A stretch of DNA of 40,893 nt from Gryganskiella cystojenkinii (lineage: Eukaryota; Mortierellomycota; Mortierellomycetes; Mortierellales; Mortierellaceae), in the NCBI GenBank assembly GCA_015852425.1, contig JAAAIG010000001.1, forward strand, positions 1 through 40,893, in the 5' to 3' direction. The position numbers and the translations under genes are program-made. Below the pieces are notes generated by a model. The model did no database searches and was not told where the DNA came from. It saw only the letters and a program-made list of their open reading frames with translations. Shown here piece after piece: positions 1 to 11,071 of the stretch. Numbering within the stretch: the stretch's first letter is position 1; every line of letters starts with the position of its first letter.

Positions 1-203
1 ACTCCGATCAGTGCTATTATTCGAGAAAATGCACAACCCGTGGAGGGTGCAACGGAGCGAAGATGAGGTCACTGAAGTCACGTGAAATTCAAGGCACGTC
101 AAGAACTCATTCGAAATAAATAAAAAAAAAAGCGTGTGAATGCATCCATCTCTTTTAATCAAACATCCCACCACCACCACCTTTCCAATCAGACATTAGC
201 AAT

Positions 204-2087
204 ATGCAGCGCGGATTCTTCAACAAGGCCCCACAGCTAAAGGCAACTTCCCCCAGCCCTTCATCGTCATCTCCATCCGCAACTGCTGGTTCTACAGCCA
301 AACCCACCATCCTTGACACTGCTCCCACGCGTTCCCCCTTAACCCCTGTCCATTCTCCCCCTTCTCCCTCGGACGCCCCCAAAAAGAAAAAGTCCCAAAA
401 GAAAAAGAGTCCCTCTCCTCCTACGACCAAGGCTAACCTTCTCCGAAGCGGTCGACCCTCTCCTTTGTACCAGCCAGAGATCCTCGGTCACATTCTCTCC
501 TTTGTCGATAAAAAGAAAGACCTCAAGTCGTGCCTTCTTGTGTCCCATCTCTGGTACGATTGCTCGCTCGATCCCTTCTGGCTATTTGTCCATTATCCAA
601 AGCTGACCAGCTCATTCGGTGCCCAGCTTGCAAAACATGGCTCAAGGGTCCGGTCCCTCCACATAAGAATCGACTGCGATTTTTATTCTCAGAGCCAAGT
701 CCCCGCCAAACTCGCACATATCCTCAAGTTGACCCCTCGATTGAAGCAACTGGCCTTTTCCGGCAGCAGCATGATCCCCCGCGAGACAACCTCGGAAATC
801 CTTAAGGTAATCCGCCTCACTCTCGCCAAGAACAAGCTTCTCGAATCCCTTGAATTATGTCAAATCGACATCTCGAAACCGGCCTCTAAGGCCCTTTTTA
901 ATAGTCTGGACAAGTTACGGTACCTCAACCTGATTATGTGTGCCAGCAAGGATCTTTTGTTGGGACTTTTGGAATCGGATCGTGCGAGTGACTTGTTCTC
1001 ACTCGAAATGTTTTATGAGGCCCGACGCCCAGAGGTTCAAATCGGCGACAAGGAGTTTATCCAGATTGGCGCCAAGATGACCGGACTGAAACGTCTTACC
1101 CTCATCAACTACCCAAACCTTTCCTCCGCCGGTATCAGGGGATTCATCGCTCAGTCCAATGGGCAGCTGACGACCCTAGCGCTCGACAATTGCAAGGGCA
1201 CGATCGACAGCTCAACGCTGGCGGACCTCATGGCCGCGAACCCATTCCTGAACCATATTCGACTTGATGGTAGTCGAGCGACTGATCAAGTCCTCTTGAA
1301 ACTCGCCGCACCCGCCGAACGGGCTGCCAGACTCAAGAGTCTCACTGTCGAGTGGTGTAAAGAAATGACGCACCGCGGTCTCTCGAGTATTCTTCAGTCT
1401 TGTCCGAACCTGGAAAAGTTTCTCACATCAGAATCGCCCGCCCTCACCATGGAAGTCTTTGAGGAACCTTGGGTCTGTACTCGCCTCGAGGAATTGACAA
1501 TGGGTGCGGTCTATACACCGATCGATCGGCTCTCGGACAAGGACAAGGTCCAATCGAAGAAGGAATGGGACGCGTTCGACAAGTCTCTTAAAAAGATGTA
1601 TGCACAAATCTCGAAACTTGGTCGACTTCGGTCCCTGAACCTGGCCCGGATCGGCACCGGCGCTGAACTCTTTGATTTCGGAAGGCCCTGTCTCGAATCC
1701 CTGACCCGTCTCGAAGAGCTGACGGTGGCTTGTCACCTGGAACAGACGAGGACTCAGATCTGGCTGGGGACTCGGTTCCCGAACCTAAAAGTCTTGACGT
1801 TGCAGGGTCATATCACCGAGGACTATGGACTCTTGGAGGATATTAGAGCGATCAACCGAGATATCAAGATTCTATGCAATACAGATCCGGACACGGATCC
1901 CGACTCTGAAATATCTCTGATCCGACGTCGTATGGGTCTTAATTCCACGAGGAACCAGACGCCGTTTTCACAGTCTGGGCTCGAGGACCCAGTACTGCCG
2001 GGGGAGGAAGAGGACGACGAGTACTTGAGAAGCATCGCGAGGAGCCTGTTCTCGGGCTTACCTAAAGGTCACTTGTTTAATCCTTAG
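204..2087 (+). CDS. F-box / leucine-rich-repeat protein (F-box 1)
   Basis: Single-exon gene of 627 codons. After a Ser/Pro-rich disordered leader (residues 1-80, with a lysine cluster at about 60-69 that could be a nuclear signal), an F-box-like segment spans roughly residues 88-130 (motifs PEILGHILSF, LKSCLLVSHLW, DPFWL). The remainder is a series of irregular leucine-rich repeats (for example LKRLTLINYPNL, LKSLTVEWCKEMT) up to about residue 560, then an acidic tail. By family knowledge the F-box would bind Skp1 in an SCF ubiquitin ligase and the LRRs would choose the substrate; the substrate cannot be read from sequence. The start is the first in-frame ATG, after a CA-rich leader. It converges on the S9 peptidase gene, with AATAAA just after its stop codon. 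Many fungal F-box/LRR genes of this type form large, fast-changing families. Confidence 0.9.
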   Translation: MQRGFFNKAPQLKATSPSPSSSSPSATAGSTAKPTILDTAPTRSPLTPVHSPPSPSDAPKKKKSQKKKSPSPPTTKANLLRSGRPSPLYQPEILGHILSFVDKKKDLKSCLLVSHLWYDCSLDPFWLFVHYPKLTSSFGAQLAKHGSRVRSLHIRIDCDFYSQSQVPAKLAHILKLTPRLKQLAFSGSSMIPRETTSEILKVIRLTLAKNKLLESLELCQIDISKPASKALFNSLDKLRYLNLIMCASKDLLLGLLESDRASDLFSLEMFYEARRPEVQIGDKEFIQIGAKMTGLKRLTLINYPNLSSAGIRGFIAQSNGQLTTLALDNCKGTIDSSTLADLMAANPFLNHIRLDGSRATDQVLLKLAAPAERAARLKSLTVEWCKEMTHRGLSSILQSCPNLEKFLTSESPALTMEVFEEPWVCTRLEELTMGAVYTPIDRLSDKDKVQSKKEWDAFDKSLKKMYAQISKLGRLRSLNLARIGTGAELFDFGRPCLESLTRLEELTVACHLEQTRTQIWLGTRFPNLKVLTLQGHITEDYGLLEDIRAINRDIKILCNTDPDTDPDSEISLIRRRMGLNSTRNQTPFSQSGLEDPVLPGEEEDDEYLRSIARSLFSGLPKGHLFNP

Positions 2088-2094
2088 TCGACCA

Positions 2095-2100
2095 AATAAA
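2095..2100 (+). terminator. Poly(A) signal of F-box 1
   Basis: AATAAA begins eight bases after the TAG stop of F-box 1, and a second AATAAA follows at 2101-2106. The oppositely oriented S9 peptidase gene has its own AATAAA on the minus strand at 2354-2349, about 30 bases past its stop, so the two genes end tail to tail in a 295-base space. Confidence 0.6.
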
Positions 2101-2382
2101 AATAAAGAATACTTATATTAAGAGCGTGAACAGACGTTAAACCTTTGAGTAGATGTTTCTTCCTTGACTTTCATCTGACCGATGACCGCGGTGACGGCGA
2201 CGAGGACAACTTTGTCAGTCCCAAGATTCGTCAAGATTTTCCATCGACTTTTCGTTCTAGTCATTATCATTTACTACTATCGGCGATTTCGGGCCTTTGT
2301 CATCAATAACACCGGCAGGTTAATCCACAGAGTATAATAAAAAGTTTTTTTATTCATGGACTTCTTGATTTGTTTTTGTTTC

Positions 2383-5042
2383 TCACTTTGGGATGGCGTC
2401 TTCGTTGGAGATATCGACAGGGATGGCATCAAAAGGAGTGAAGCCAAAGATTCGACCCAAGAATGAAAGCTCGCCCTGAAGTGCTGCTTTGACATTCTTC
2501 GGAATCACGAACCCTAATTAGGCGAGGGAGAGAGTGAGGTAAAAAAAAAAAGCCCGCAAAGGTCAAACGACATGTAGTTTGCTGGGAATATTGTTCATAG
2601 AAGGACAAACAAGAACCAAAAAAATAGAGGTCTACTATTGTCATCTGTAACCTACCGTGGTCTTCACCCTCAAATGTGACATACGCAACTGGTAAGCCAC
2701 GTTCCTTTAACGCCTTCACCATCATTTCCGCTTGACTCGGTGGCACAATCTTGTCCTCCAACCCCTGGAAAAACGCACACGCGCAACTAATCTTATCGGC
2801 GGAGTACAATGGTGATCGCTCCCGGTAAAGATCCCGTTTCTCGGGATAAGGTCCAATCAAGCCATCAAGATACATCAGCTCGAACTTGTGCGTATCCTTC
2901 ACAAACGCCTCCAACTCTCCAAGGCCGAAATGACTTACTCCAGCATGGAAAACGTTCCTAAACGCTAAACACGCCAAAGTCGAGTACCCGCCCGCACTCC
3001 AACCCACGATTGCTAATTTCTTCTTGTCGGCCTTGCCGTGTTCGACCAGGTATTCGGCCGCATGGCAGCAATCATCCACATCAACGACCCCCCATTGAGT
3101 TCGAAGTCGATTACGGAACTCACGACCGTACCCTGTCGATCCTCCATAGTTCACAGCAACGACCGCGACACCTCTCGAGGTGTTGTAGTTGATGTTCCAG
3201 TTGAGCTCAGAGTGGATTATATCGGTCGGGCCACCGTGGGACAGGACACGCAGGGGTGGGAGTGTTCCCTCAGGAGCAGAGTACTCGGCGTTCGTGGGCG
3301 GGTAATAAAGAGCATACGCAGCTGGACGGATTGGAATATTGGGGGCAGATACATTAGTTTGACCAAGTTAGTTGAATTTGACTTCTTGTTTTTTTACGCC
3401 TTTTCATGATCCCTCTTTGACAAAGTACTCACAGTGACCACCGGTAGTCTTGAACGTGATCGGCTCTGGCTTCGAAACCCAGCCTTGGGGCACATCCAAA
3501 GAACTCGTCTTGCGCAGAGCGTCGTACTTGTGCGTACGCAGGTTGTAGTTGACAGTCTGTTGCGGGAGATCGTAGCTTCCGACAGAGAGGATCAGGATAT
3601 CTTCACCGTCCCCATTTTTAGAAGCATAAACTTCGGGGATGTATTGGAACTCTGTGGGGATGTCCTTGAGAGTTTTTTCCTTGGTATCAATGATGGCAAG
3701 ATGATCCAAACCTGATAATGGGTTTGGAGGAGGAGAGTGATCGAGGCAACATAATATTAATCTCACAGCGAGGGCGATCTTCTGACGCGGCAACTTCCTT
3801 AGCTACCCATCTTTTTTTTAAAAAAACAATGGAAATAAGAAATTTTCTTTTTACCGTTCTTTGAGTAGACGCATGCGATCTTGGTGGCATCCGATTTCAA
3901 AGGATAATAGTTCCTTTGCCCAAAGCCCCAAGCAGCCTCTAAATAACAATGACAAGTGAAGCAACAAGAGCAATAAAAAAAAAAAGTTAATTCGTTATAG
4001 CCTGACCAGGAGGTAGTGCATGTTTGCATTTCTTTTTGTTTTGTTTGTCTGTTTGGTGCATTTTTACCTTGGAAATCGGTCTCCACGGCTTCCTTGAGAA
4101 CTAGGACCGGTTCGCGTTCTCCTTCGGCGGCATTGTACCTGTACAAGTTCCAGAACCCAGTCTTGTCGTTCATAAAATAAAGAGTTCCATCCACCGCGAA
4201 TCGTGGTTGGTTCACGGCCTCTTGGCGAGACTTGTCTGCACCAGCAAGAAGAGTCTTGGACTTGACCTTCACCGCATTCATATCAGCTAGGTCCAAGTAT
4301 CCGTAATAGAGCTGAGTATGATCCCAGTTCATATGGGGGTGGTTCCAAGTGTAGTAAACAAACTCGGTCGGTCTCACAGGGTTGATTCGAGGGGCTGCAT
4401 AAAAGTCATTTCCTTCCTCCAGAACCTGCACATTAGGTTCCGGGGTATCCAAACGAACGACTACCAAAGTATTGACGACTGTCTGGGGTGTGGCAACGGT
4501 GTGGTCTTCACGGACACAGATCAAAAACTTTTCCGAGGGATGGATTCCGATATCTGCATATCGCCAAGCCTTGTTTTCAGGCGTCACTGGTGTTTGATGA
4601 CCAGTGGTCAGGTCGACCTTGTACAGTCGACGATCAGCATCGTTACTGGACACAAGAAAGTTTGATCCAAGAGAAAAGGCTCCACCGCCATACTCGTGGA
4701 CGTGGGTCCTGGCAATAAAGGGTGCAGGCGTGAGTTCAGAGATGAGGCCTTCGGAGGAGCGGGTCATGATCGTTGGACGACCGTCGGTGGATTCGTTGCT
4801 CTCGATCCAAAAGAGTTGTCCGGTCTGCTCGTTCTTGCGGAGGTTTGCGATGGTCGTGTTCGAGGCTGTAATAAAGTCAGCATCGATAGGCGACTTCCAC
4901 TCGCCTATTGATGAGGGGATGTTGACGGGGGGGATGGATTGTTTTTTTGTCTTGTTAGAAGTAGTGTGGTGTGGGAAAACTAATAACAAAGATGGAAAGT
5001 TATTCGGATCATTTTACCATAGGGTGCAACGGTTGGGGCCAT
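2383..5042 (-). CDS. S9-family peptidase (prolyl oligopeptidase type, acyl-peptidase-like)
   Basis: Seven exons: 5042-5018, 4904-4068, 3938-3855, 3802-3767, 3711-3433, 3321-2656, 2513-2383. The coding sum is 2,058 nt, giving 685 residues, and all six introns are GT-AG. The first half (residues about 20-410) is a beta-propeller-like region. The C-terminal half is an alpha/beta-hydrolase domain with the oxyanion motif LSHGGPT (about 448-453), the nucleophile elbow GWSAGG (Ser529), the acid in FQGLEDKIVPP (Asp610) and the base in GEDHGF (His642), so the catalytic triad is complete. The motif ALYYPPTN and the order of motifs place it in S9, closest to dipeptidyl/acylaminoacyl-peptidase-like bacterial and fungal enzymes. 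No signal peptide is evident, so it is probably cytosolic. Start chosen because the short first exon (MAPTVAPYG) splices cleanly into the conserved EWKSPI stretch. Exon 4 (36 nt) is the least certain. Confidence 0.9.
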
Positions 5043-5785
5043 ATTCGTGGAGAGAAAAGGTTGAGATCAGAAATAAGAGTAATGAAGGCGTGGGAATGAG
5101 AAAGGAATGAAATTGTGGGAATTCTTTGCCTTTAAACATTTCAGCCATTACCATGACGTTCATTCTGTGCAGGATCTCTTTTGGTTGTTGCACAGCTCAA
5201 CTCTGGTGACAAGTTGCGGCGTGAACGCTGTTTCGATGACGAGGAGCCCTCGCGGCGCCTAAAAAATCCACTCCAGATTAAGTTGACTGCGGTCACAGCC
5301 TTTTGGAGGTCATTGATACCGATTGTTCTTTCTAGACTTTCGACTGTCTTCATGACTCCTCAGTCTTTGCCTTACTGAGTCAGAGACTGCAAAAGACGTT
5401 TGCCTTTGAGTCTTTTTAATTTATTCTGTATGCTATGTGTGAAGTGCAAGCCCTACGGGACGAGAGAGTGAAAAGGTCATCGTGAAGTGCGTTCGTCAGA
5501 TAATGCCGAGGTTCTCAACAAGGACCGCCTGAGACCGAACGTGTCGTGCCTGACAAAGATGCCATTAGCAGCTTAGCTTGAGTGGACGGTCTACTAGCGT
5601 GATCGAATAAATTTCCGGTTTGATTTCTGGGCTTTTGCAGTCCTTTTTTCGGTTGTGCGTGGTCTATTCCAGCCCGCACGATCTCATTCCTTTTCTCCTT
5701 CTTTTCATTCTTCATTGACTTTCTCGCCTGTGTCAAACTCACTACTCTCCCCATTTATCAATCACCTTCATTCATCACAACCAAA
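5043..5785. other. Intergenic region between two divergent genes
   Basis: This 743-base stretch lies head to head between the S9 peptidase (-) and the alpha/beta hydrolase (+), so it should hold both promoters. The last 120 bases before 5786 are CT-rich and typical of a fungal leader, and the hydrolase ATG sits in a CCAAAATGGC context. I see no convincing gene or RNA here; the short ORFs overlap each other in several frames. Confidence 0.5.
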
Positions 5786-7192
5786 ATGGCTGTTCACCAT
5801 GAAAAGGGTCATGTCACCGTCGGTGTCAGCCAAGGCAAACCTCTGAAGCTCTACTACGAAAAGACCGGCTCTGGTCCCAAGAAACTCCTTCTCATCATGG
5901 GCCTCAACTCTCCCGGGAGTGCATGGGAGCCAGTCGTATGTTCACTTTTCTTTGATACAGATTTGTCGTGAGGGCAACAGGAGAATGGCGTATACATTTG
6001 TTTAGTTTCTTAAATGACTGTTCAATTCATTTGCCTTAACAGGTCGAGCACTTTTCCAAGAACCCTGAGTATACGACAATCTTTTTCGATAACCGAGGCG
6101 TTGGCTTTTCGGACGCACCCAAGGGTCTTTACGCGTGAGTCTTCTCGTTCTCTGGGTCCTTATTCGACTTAAAGAGGCACAAGGAAGGAATCGTATAGAC
6201 TGACAACATCACCGTTTGCTTGTTCGATTTTTCCTTTCTTTTCGTTACAGAACCTCGCAAATGGCTCAAGACACACTGGACTTGTTGGACGCTCTGGATT
6301 GGAAGCAGGATGTGCATGTTGCTGGCGTTTCCATGGGTGGCATGATCTCGCTCGAAATGGTCCTCGCAGATCCAAAAAGGTTCTCCTCCTTGGTTTTGAC
6401 CTCCACCAACGCTGGTCGTTCCCCACCACAGCTCGTCACCATCTCGTTCCTCGCAAGAGTCCTCCTGATGAAGAGCCCAGAGTTGAGAATCAAGCTTATT
6501 TCCGAGACCCTTTATCCTCTTGTAAGTGTCTACTATGATTTTGGCGAAAAGACGAGGACTTGGTCCCTGACCCCATTTATCGGCTGCGATCGAGATTTGC
6601 AGATTTGCAATGATTCGCACGTGCAATTTTCTTACTTTTATTTTTTTATTTTTTTATGACTGGACGTTCATTTTAGGCTTGGCTCGAGAAACCAGGCCCC
6701 AAGGACTCTCCCTACAAGACCAACCGTGAGATGGTCTCTGCTGTAAGTGATCTCAAAGTTATGGCCTTTTTCTGTCAACACGGATAATATGCCAAGTTTA
6801 GAGAAAGAAAAGTTTACTAATTGTCCGGTTAATATTTTATCCCTTTACACCCATAGAGTATGATCAGGCGCTTCAAGAACACACCGTTGCAACCCCTCCA
6901 CTCCAACTTTGCTCAGTCCCATGCCGCCCTGTGCCACCACGTCAGCGACAAACGTCTCGCCCAGATCAGAGCCACGGGTCTACCCATCTTAGTCGTCACC
7001 GGTACAGTTGACCATTTCGTTCGTCCCTCAGGGTCGTATCATTTGCAAAAGGAATTACAATGTCCGATGGTCGTCTTTGAAGGATCCGGACATGCGCTGC
7101 CCAGTGAGCAGACCGAGACTTATTGTCGATTCTTGGAAGAAATCATGACCAAGGGTCGTAATGGAGAATTCGTGCTCACCAACAAGTTATAG
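5786..7192 (+). CDS. Alpha/beta hydrolase
   Basis: Five exons: 5786-5935, 6043-6134, 6251-6521, 6677-6742, 6857-7192. The sum is 915 nt, giving 304 residues, with GT-AG introns of 107-155 bases. The protein has the usual alpha/beta-hydrolase signposts: LLLIMGLNSPGSAW (strand 3 and oxyanion loop), FFDNRGVGFSD, the nucleophile elbow AGVSMGG (Ser108), an acid in TGTVDHFV (Asp245) and a base in GSGHALP (His272). Length and motif order match epoxide-hydrolase/lactonase-like carboxylic-ester hydrolases, but the substrate cannot be told. No signal peptide or membrane span is seen, so a cytosolic enzyme is likely. It converges on the RecQ gene with 141 bases between the stop codons. Confidence 0.93.
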
Positions 7193-7333
7193 AACGATAC
7201 ATGTCAGCCGGGGCTGTTGCTATCGCTCTACTTATTTATTGTCTGTATTTAATATATCATTGAGACACCAAGTCATGTGGAAGCGTGTCACGAATTTTTG
7301 TAAACAGGCAAAAGGGCATAGTTTTTGCATTGA

Positions 7334-10300
7334 TCAATTGTTGTCAGGTTGTAGTACAGTCGCATCCTCCGGCTGCAGTAACATTTTCCAGACCAAAACG
7401 GCTGTAGCCCATAGCTTGGTTCCTGGTGGTGCCGTCGCTGATATCGTAGCAGTTGGTGGAGTCGAGGCTGCTGTGGGAGAACCTGTGTTGGCATCACTCG
7501 TCCTCTGCGCCAGTGCATTTCGGGCATGCGTCTCAAACGTCTTGATGTCCTTGACGCCAAGACCCAGCTTGTTCTTGTACACGTTCGAGGTTGAGCTGCT
7601 CTCGAATCCAGTCTTCTCAATCTCCAGCGCAAGCTTCTTGATGAATTGTGATTGTCTGAGAGTTGAACAGAGAAAAAATAACAGAGCGCGTTGGTTAGTT
7701 GCTTGAAAAAGAAAAGAAACGAACGGAGGACGAGGAGTATGAACATTAGGTTCATTTATATACATATTTCTTTACCTCTGATCAAGCTCCTGCTTGGTCA
7801 AGGACAGGTCTAAATCCAAAGCCAACTTCGACATGTAATCCGCGGCGAGGGATCGATGCGTTCCCTGGTATAAAGCCGTGAGCACCTTCTCAACTGTCTC
7901 GTAGCACATGTTTCGGAACTTGAGGTCGACTTTTGTTGACTCGTAATGGGCCAGGTTGTACTTATTGTCGACAACTACTGTAGTTGCTGTTGCTGCTTGC
8001 GTGTTCCTGAGAGATGCGGCAGTGATGAATCCTGTCTCCTTTTTCTTGTAGTACGATGGATCCACAGTCGATCCTTAGAGAAAAAAAAATGAGCAGTAAA
8101 GATAGGCCGATGTTAGTCAGAAACTGTCCCCTGGTATATACGTCCTTGAATAACAACGCTCGTCCCCGTTGTGTTCTTACCGAACAACAATTTCCTCCGC
8201 TTAGCTTTGCGTTCCGCATCCGAATCTCGATCTTCATCCTCATCCTCTGAACGGGAGCCTTGGGATCGACCACTATCACTGCCCTCTTCGTCATCGCCAT
8301 CATCATTAGATCGGCCAGCAGAGTCACTGTCACCGCCTTCGTAGTCATCAATCAGATCGTTATCATATCGACCAAGAGCCACCGTGGCTGAATCCCATTG
8401 GCCCTGCACTTTGACCTTGCCATCCGACCCGATGCTAACCTTGGTCCCTCCCATGTACTGCGCTTGACCTCCAAAACCTTGTGTCAGAGCAGAGAGTTTC
8501 TCGGCCTTTTCCTTTGTGACTTTCTCAGGTGTCCTACAGATATCGCATCTAGATCCGTCTGTACAGACCTTGGCTTTAGAGACATCCGTTTCTCCAAAAT
8601 ACTCGCACAAAAAGACATGTCGACAGACGGTCGTGTTCTCACAGTAGGCGGCCATCTTTTGGAAATTCTGCATCGTGTCGACACCCCCTGAGCGCTTTTC
8701 ATTGCAGCCAGACTTTGAGTTTGCTTTCAGTCGACGGCGTTCCTTTTCGACTTCGATCAAGAACTCGACCTTTTGTCGATCCTCTCTAGAATAATACAAG
8801 ATGCATCGAGATAATCCACCGTCACGTCCTGCACGCCCGCTTTCCTGGTAGTAGCCTATAAATACCAGGGAGTAGTTTTACAATGTTAGATAATTTGGTC
8901 CGCATCTACCTCCCTGTCCGAAATTGTCCGTGTTTTTTTTTATACCTTCGATCGTCTTTGGAAGTTCCCAATGACAGACAAACCGAACATTGGGTTTATC
9001 GATTCCCATTCCAAAGGCGATTGTCGCAACAATCACGTCGATGGGCTTTTGTGATTGTTGATCCGGCTTCGTTCCGATCTCGGTTCCCGCTTTTGGCCTT
9101 GCTGTTGTGACCGTGACGCCTTGACTGCACCACCGCCCTTGAACGTCTGCGCGCTGTTTGGGTGTCATACCCGAGTGGAAAGCAGCAGCCTGGATTCCAT
9201 CCCGAACAAGTCGATTCGCCACCTCTTCACAGGTTTGTCGTTGACCACAATAGATAATCCCGCAGACAGGATCCACTTGACTGATGACCGAGGACGAAGG
9301 CGTTGGAGAAGGAGACGATGGTGTACTGGAAACTGACGGTACCTTTGCTGCAGAGGTAAACGAAGGGATGTCCGTTTTCAAGCGCGATGCTTCCTTGGAC
9401 TTTTCCGTTGATGTTGTTGCTGCTGCTGCCGCCTCGGCTTGTTGAAGTCGTTTTCTTTGACTCTTGTAAACACCCTTGATAAACTCCAAGAAATTCTGGT
9501 ATCTCTTTTCATAGCTGTTCTTATCGCAATTATCGAACCGGACTTCATAATAGAGGTTGTCACGGTTGAAGGAGGTGAGAAAGAGAGCGAGGTCTGGTGG
9601 TTTCGGTAAACCTAGGGTCGTCATGATATCCTTTCGTACCCTAAAAAGAAAGGAAATCAAGAGGCATTCCAATGTTAGAAAGTGCATTGTGAAGGTTAAT
9701 TGGATCAAATATTTCGTGTTTTGCATTTTTTTTGAGACGAAATAAGCTCTTGTACCTCTCTGTCGCAGTTGCTGTCAATGCTAATATGGGCAACTTTGGG
9801 AACATGGCTCTGACCATGCCCAGTTTCTTGAAATCCTTTCGAAAGTCGTGTCCCCATTCACTGATACAGTGTGCCTCATCGATGACCAGACGATTCAACA
9901 TTTTCCGATTCTCCAGCGATGTCAAGACTCGACGAAAGTCCTCCGTTGCCAGCAGTTCTGGCGTAACTATTGTTATGCAGACAAGTTTTTTTTTACACCA
10001 TATTTCCCAGGCGGCTAATTAGACACAAAGAAATATACAAAAAAAACAGGATGATAAACAACCCCTCCTTTCTTACCGTATAATAGCTTAATGTGTGGTA
10101 TCTCGATATTCAGATCCGCTAGGATCTTGGTTTTTTCCTTTTTCCCAATAGAGGAATTCAACGCAGCGGCTCGGATCCCGAGACTTTGCAGATAGCTCGC
10201 CTGATCATGAATGAGTGCCAGTAGAGGTGAGACCACCAAGGTGACGCCAGAGCTCATCACTGCTGGGAGTTGGTAACACAGTGACTTTCCTGCTCCTGTC

Positions 10301-10766
10301 GGCATGATGACTAAGACATCTTTTCCTGTGGTAGAAAGGTGTTCTCAATGTGAGATAAAGGTTCACCATAACGGATCGGTGACTACGATCAACATTGAGT
10401 CCACGAAAGATGTTTTCTCTTCTACTGTAGGTTACCTGACAATACTTCTTGTACGATCGATTGTTGTTCTCCTCGAAAGTCCTTCAGACCAAAGACTATT
10501 GCAAAACGGAAAATAGAACGCGTAAAACAAACATAGAAGAGGGTAAAATGCACGTGAGTAGCTAATGGCTTAATGTGCTCCCAGGTCCTCCATTCATTCT
10601 CTACATTTCCAATTTGAATAAAATGCGTACCAGTCCGTAAACATTTTCGACAGTCTGTCAGGGCCTTGGCCTCCTTCTGAACCTGAACTTCTTGTTGGAA
10701 CGCGGTTGTGTTTCCGGAATGATTCTTGAAAGAAAGTCGACTCTGAATGTGTGCGACCGGCTTCAT
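7334..10766 (-). CDS. RecQ5-type DNA helicase
   Basis: Eight exons: 10766-10631, 10495-10436, 10325-10077, 9966-9756, 9640-8946, 8855-8181, 8073-7776, 7655-7334. The sum is 2,646 nt, giving 881 residues. The motif order is that of Rec[12 protein letters not shown] (motif 0), Walker A MPTGAGKS (73-80), DEAH (178-181), LALTATAT, then [16 protein letters not shown] and [10 protein letters not shown] (454-463), followed by a zinc-binding module (Cys528, Cys548, Cys554, Cys557). The C-terminal part has a low-complexity acidic linker and then a helical segment with [17 protein letters not shown], which resembles the RecQ5-specific domain of the RECQL5 group. Expected role: ATP-dependent 3'-5' unwinding in recombination and replication-fork repair in the nucleus. 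An Ala/Ser/Pro-rich insert separates the two helicase lobes. The N-terminal exon is the least conserved part. The promoter region is shared with the tetraspan gene. Confidence 0.93.
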
Positions 10767-11071
10767 GATGCAATCAAGAGGGAATTAGACACAGAGAGAG
10801 GGTGAATGAGAATTGCAAACAAACAATGATTTAACTTTGCACTCCCCCCGTTTCTCGTTTTTTTTGTGTCGGAAATTGAAAATTGACTGTGCTGGCCGAC
10901 TGGCTGTCCAACAGCACAGTTCTGTCCTCGTTTGACTTTTTCGCTCTCGTTGTTCTTCTCTCTCCTTTTCTCATTTCTTTCTCCCTCTCCCCTTTTCCTC
11001 TCCACCTTCCACCTTCACCTCAACCTCAACCTCACGCCCCTCCCCAACATCTTCATGTCACTATTCCCATC
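10767..11071. other. Divergent promoter region, RecQ5 / tetraspan gene
   Basis: These 305 bases lie between the RecQ5 start (-) and the tetraspan start (+). The right half is strongly CT-rich on the plus strand. An upstream in-frame ATG at 10883 would add 63 residues to the tetraspan protein; the added part is a hydrophobic, Pro/His-rich translation of leader-like sequence, so I prefer 11072. Confidence 0.45.

Noticed and set aside
10883..11071. N-terminal extension of the tetraspan protein from an upstream ATG
   Set aside because: The added 63 residues are a translation of a CT-rich leader with Pro/His runs; the ATG at 11072 sits just before the first clear membrane span.
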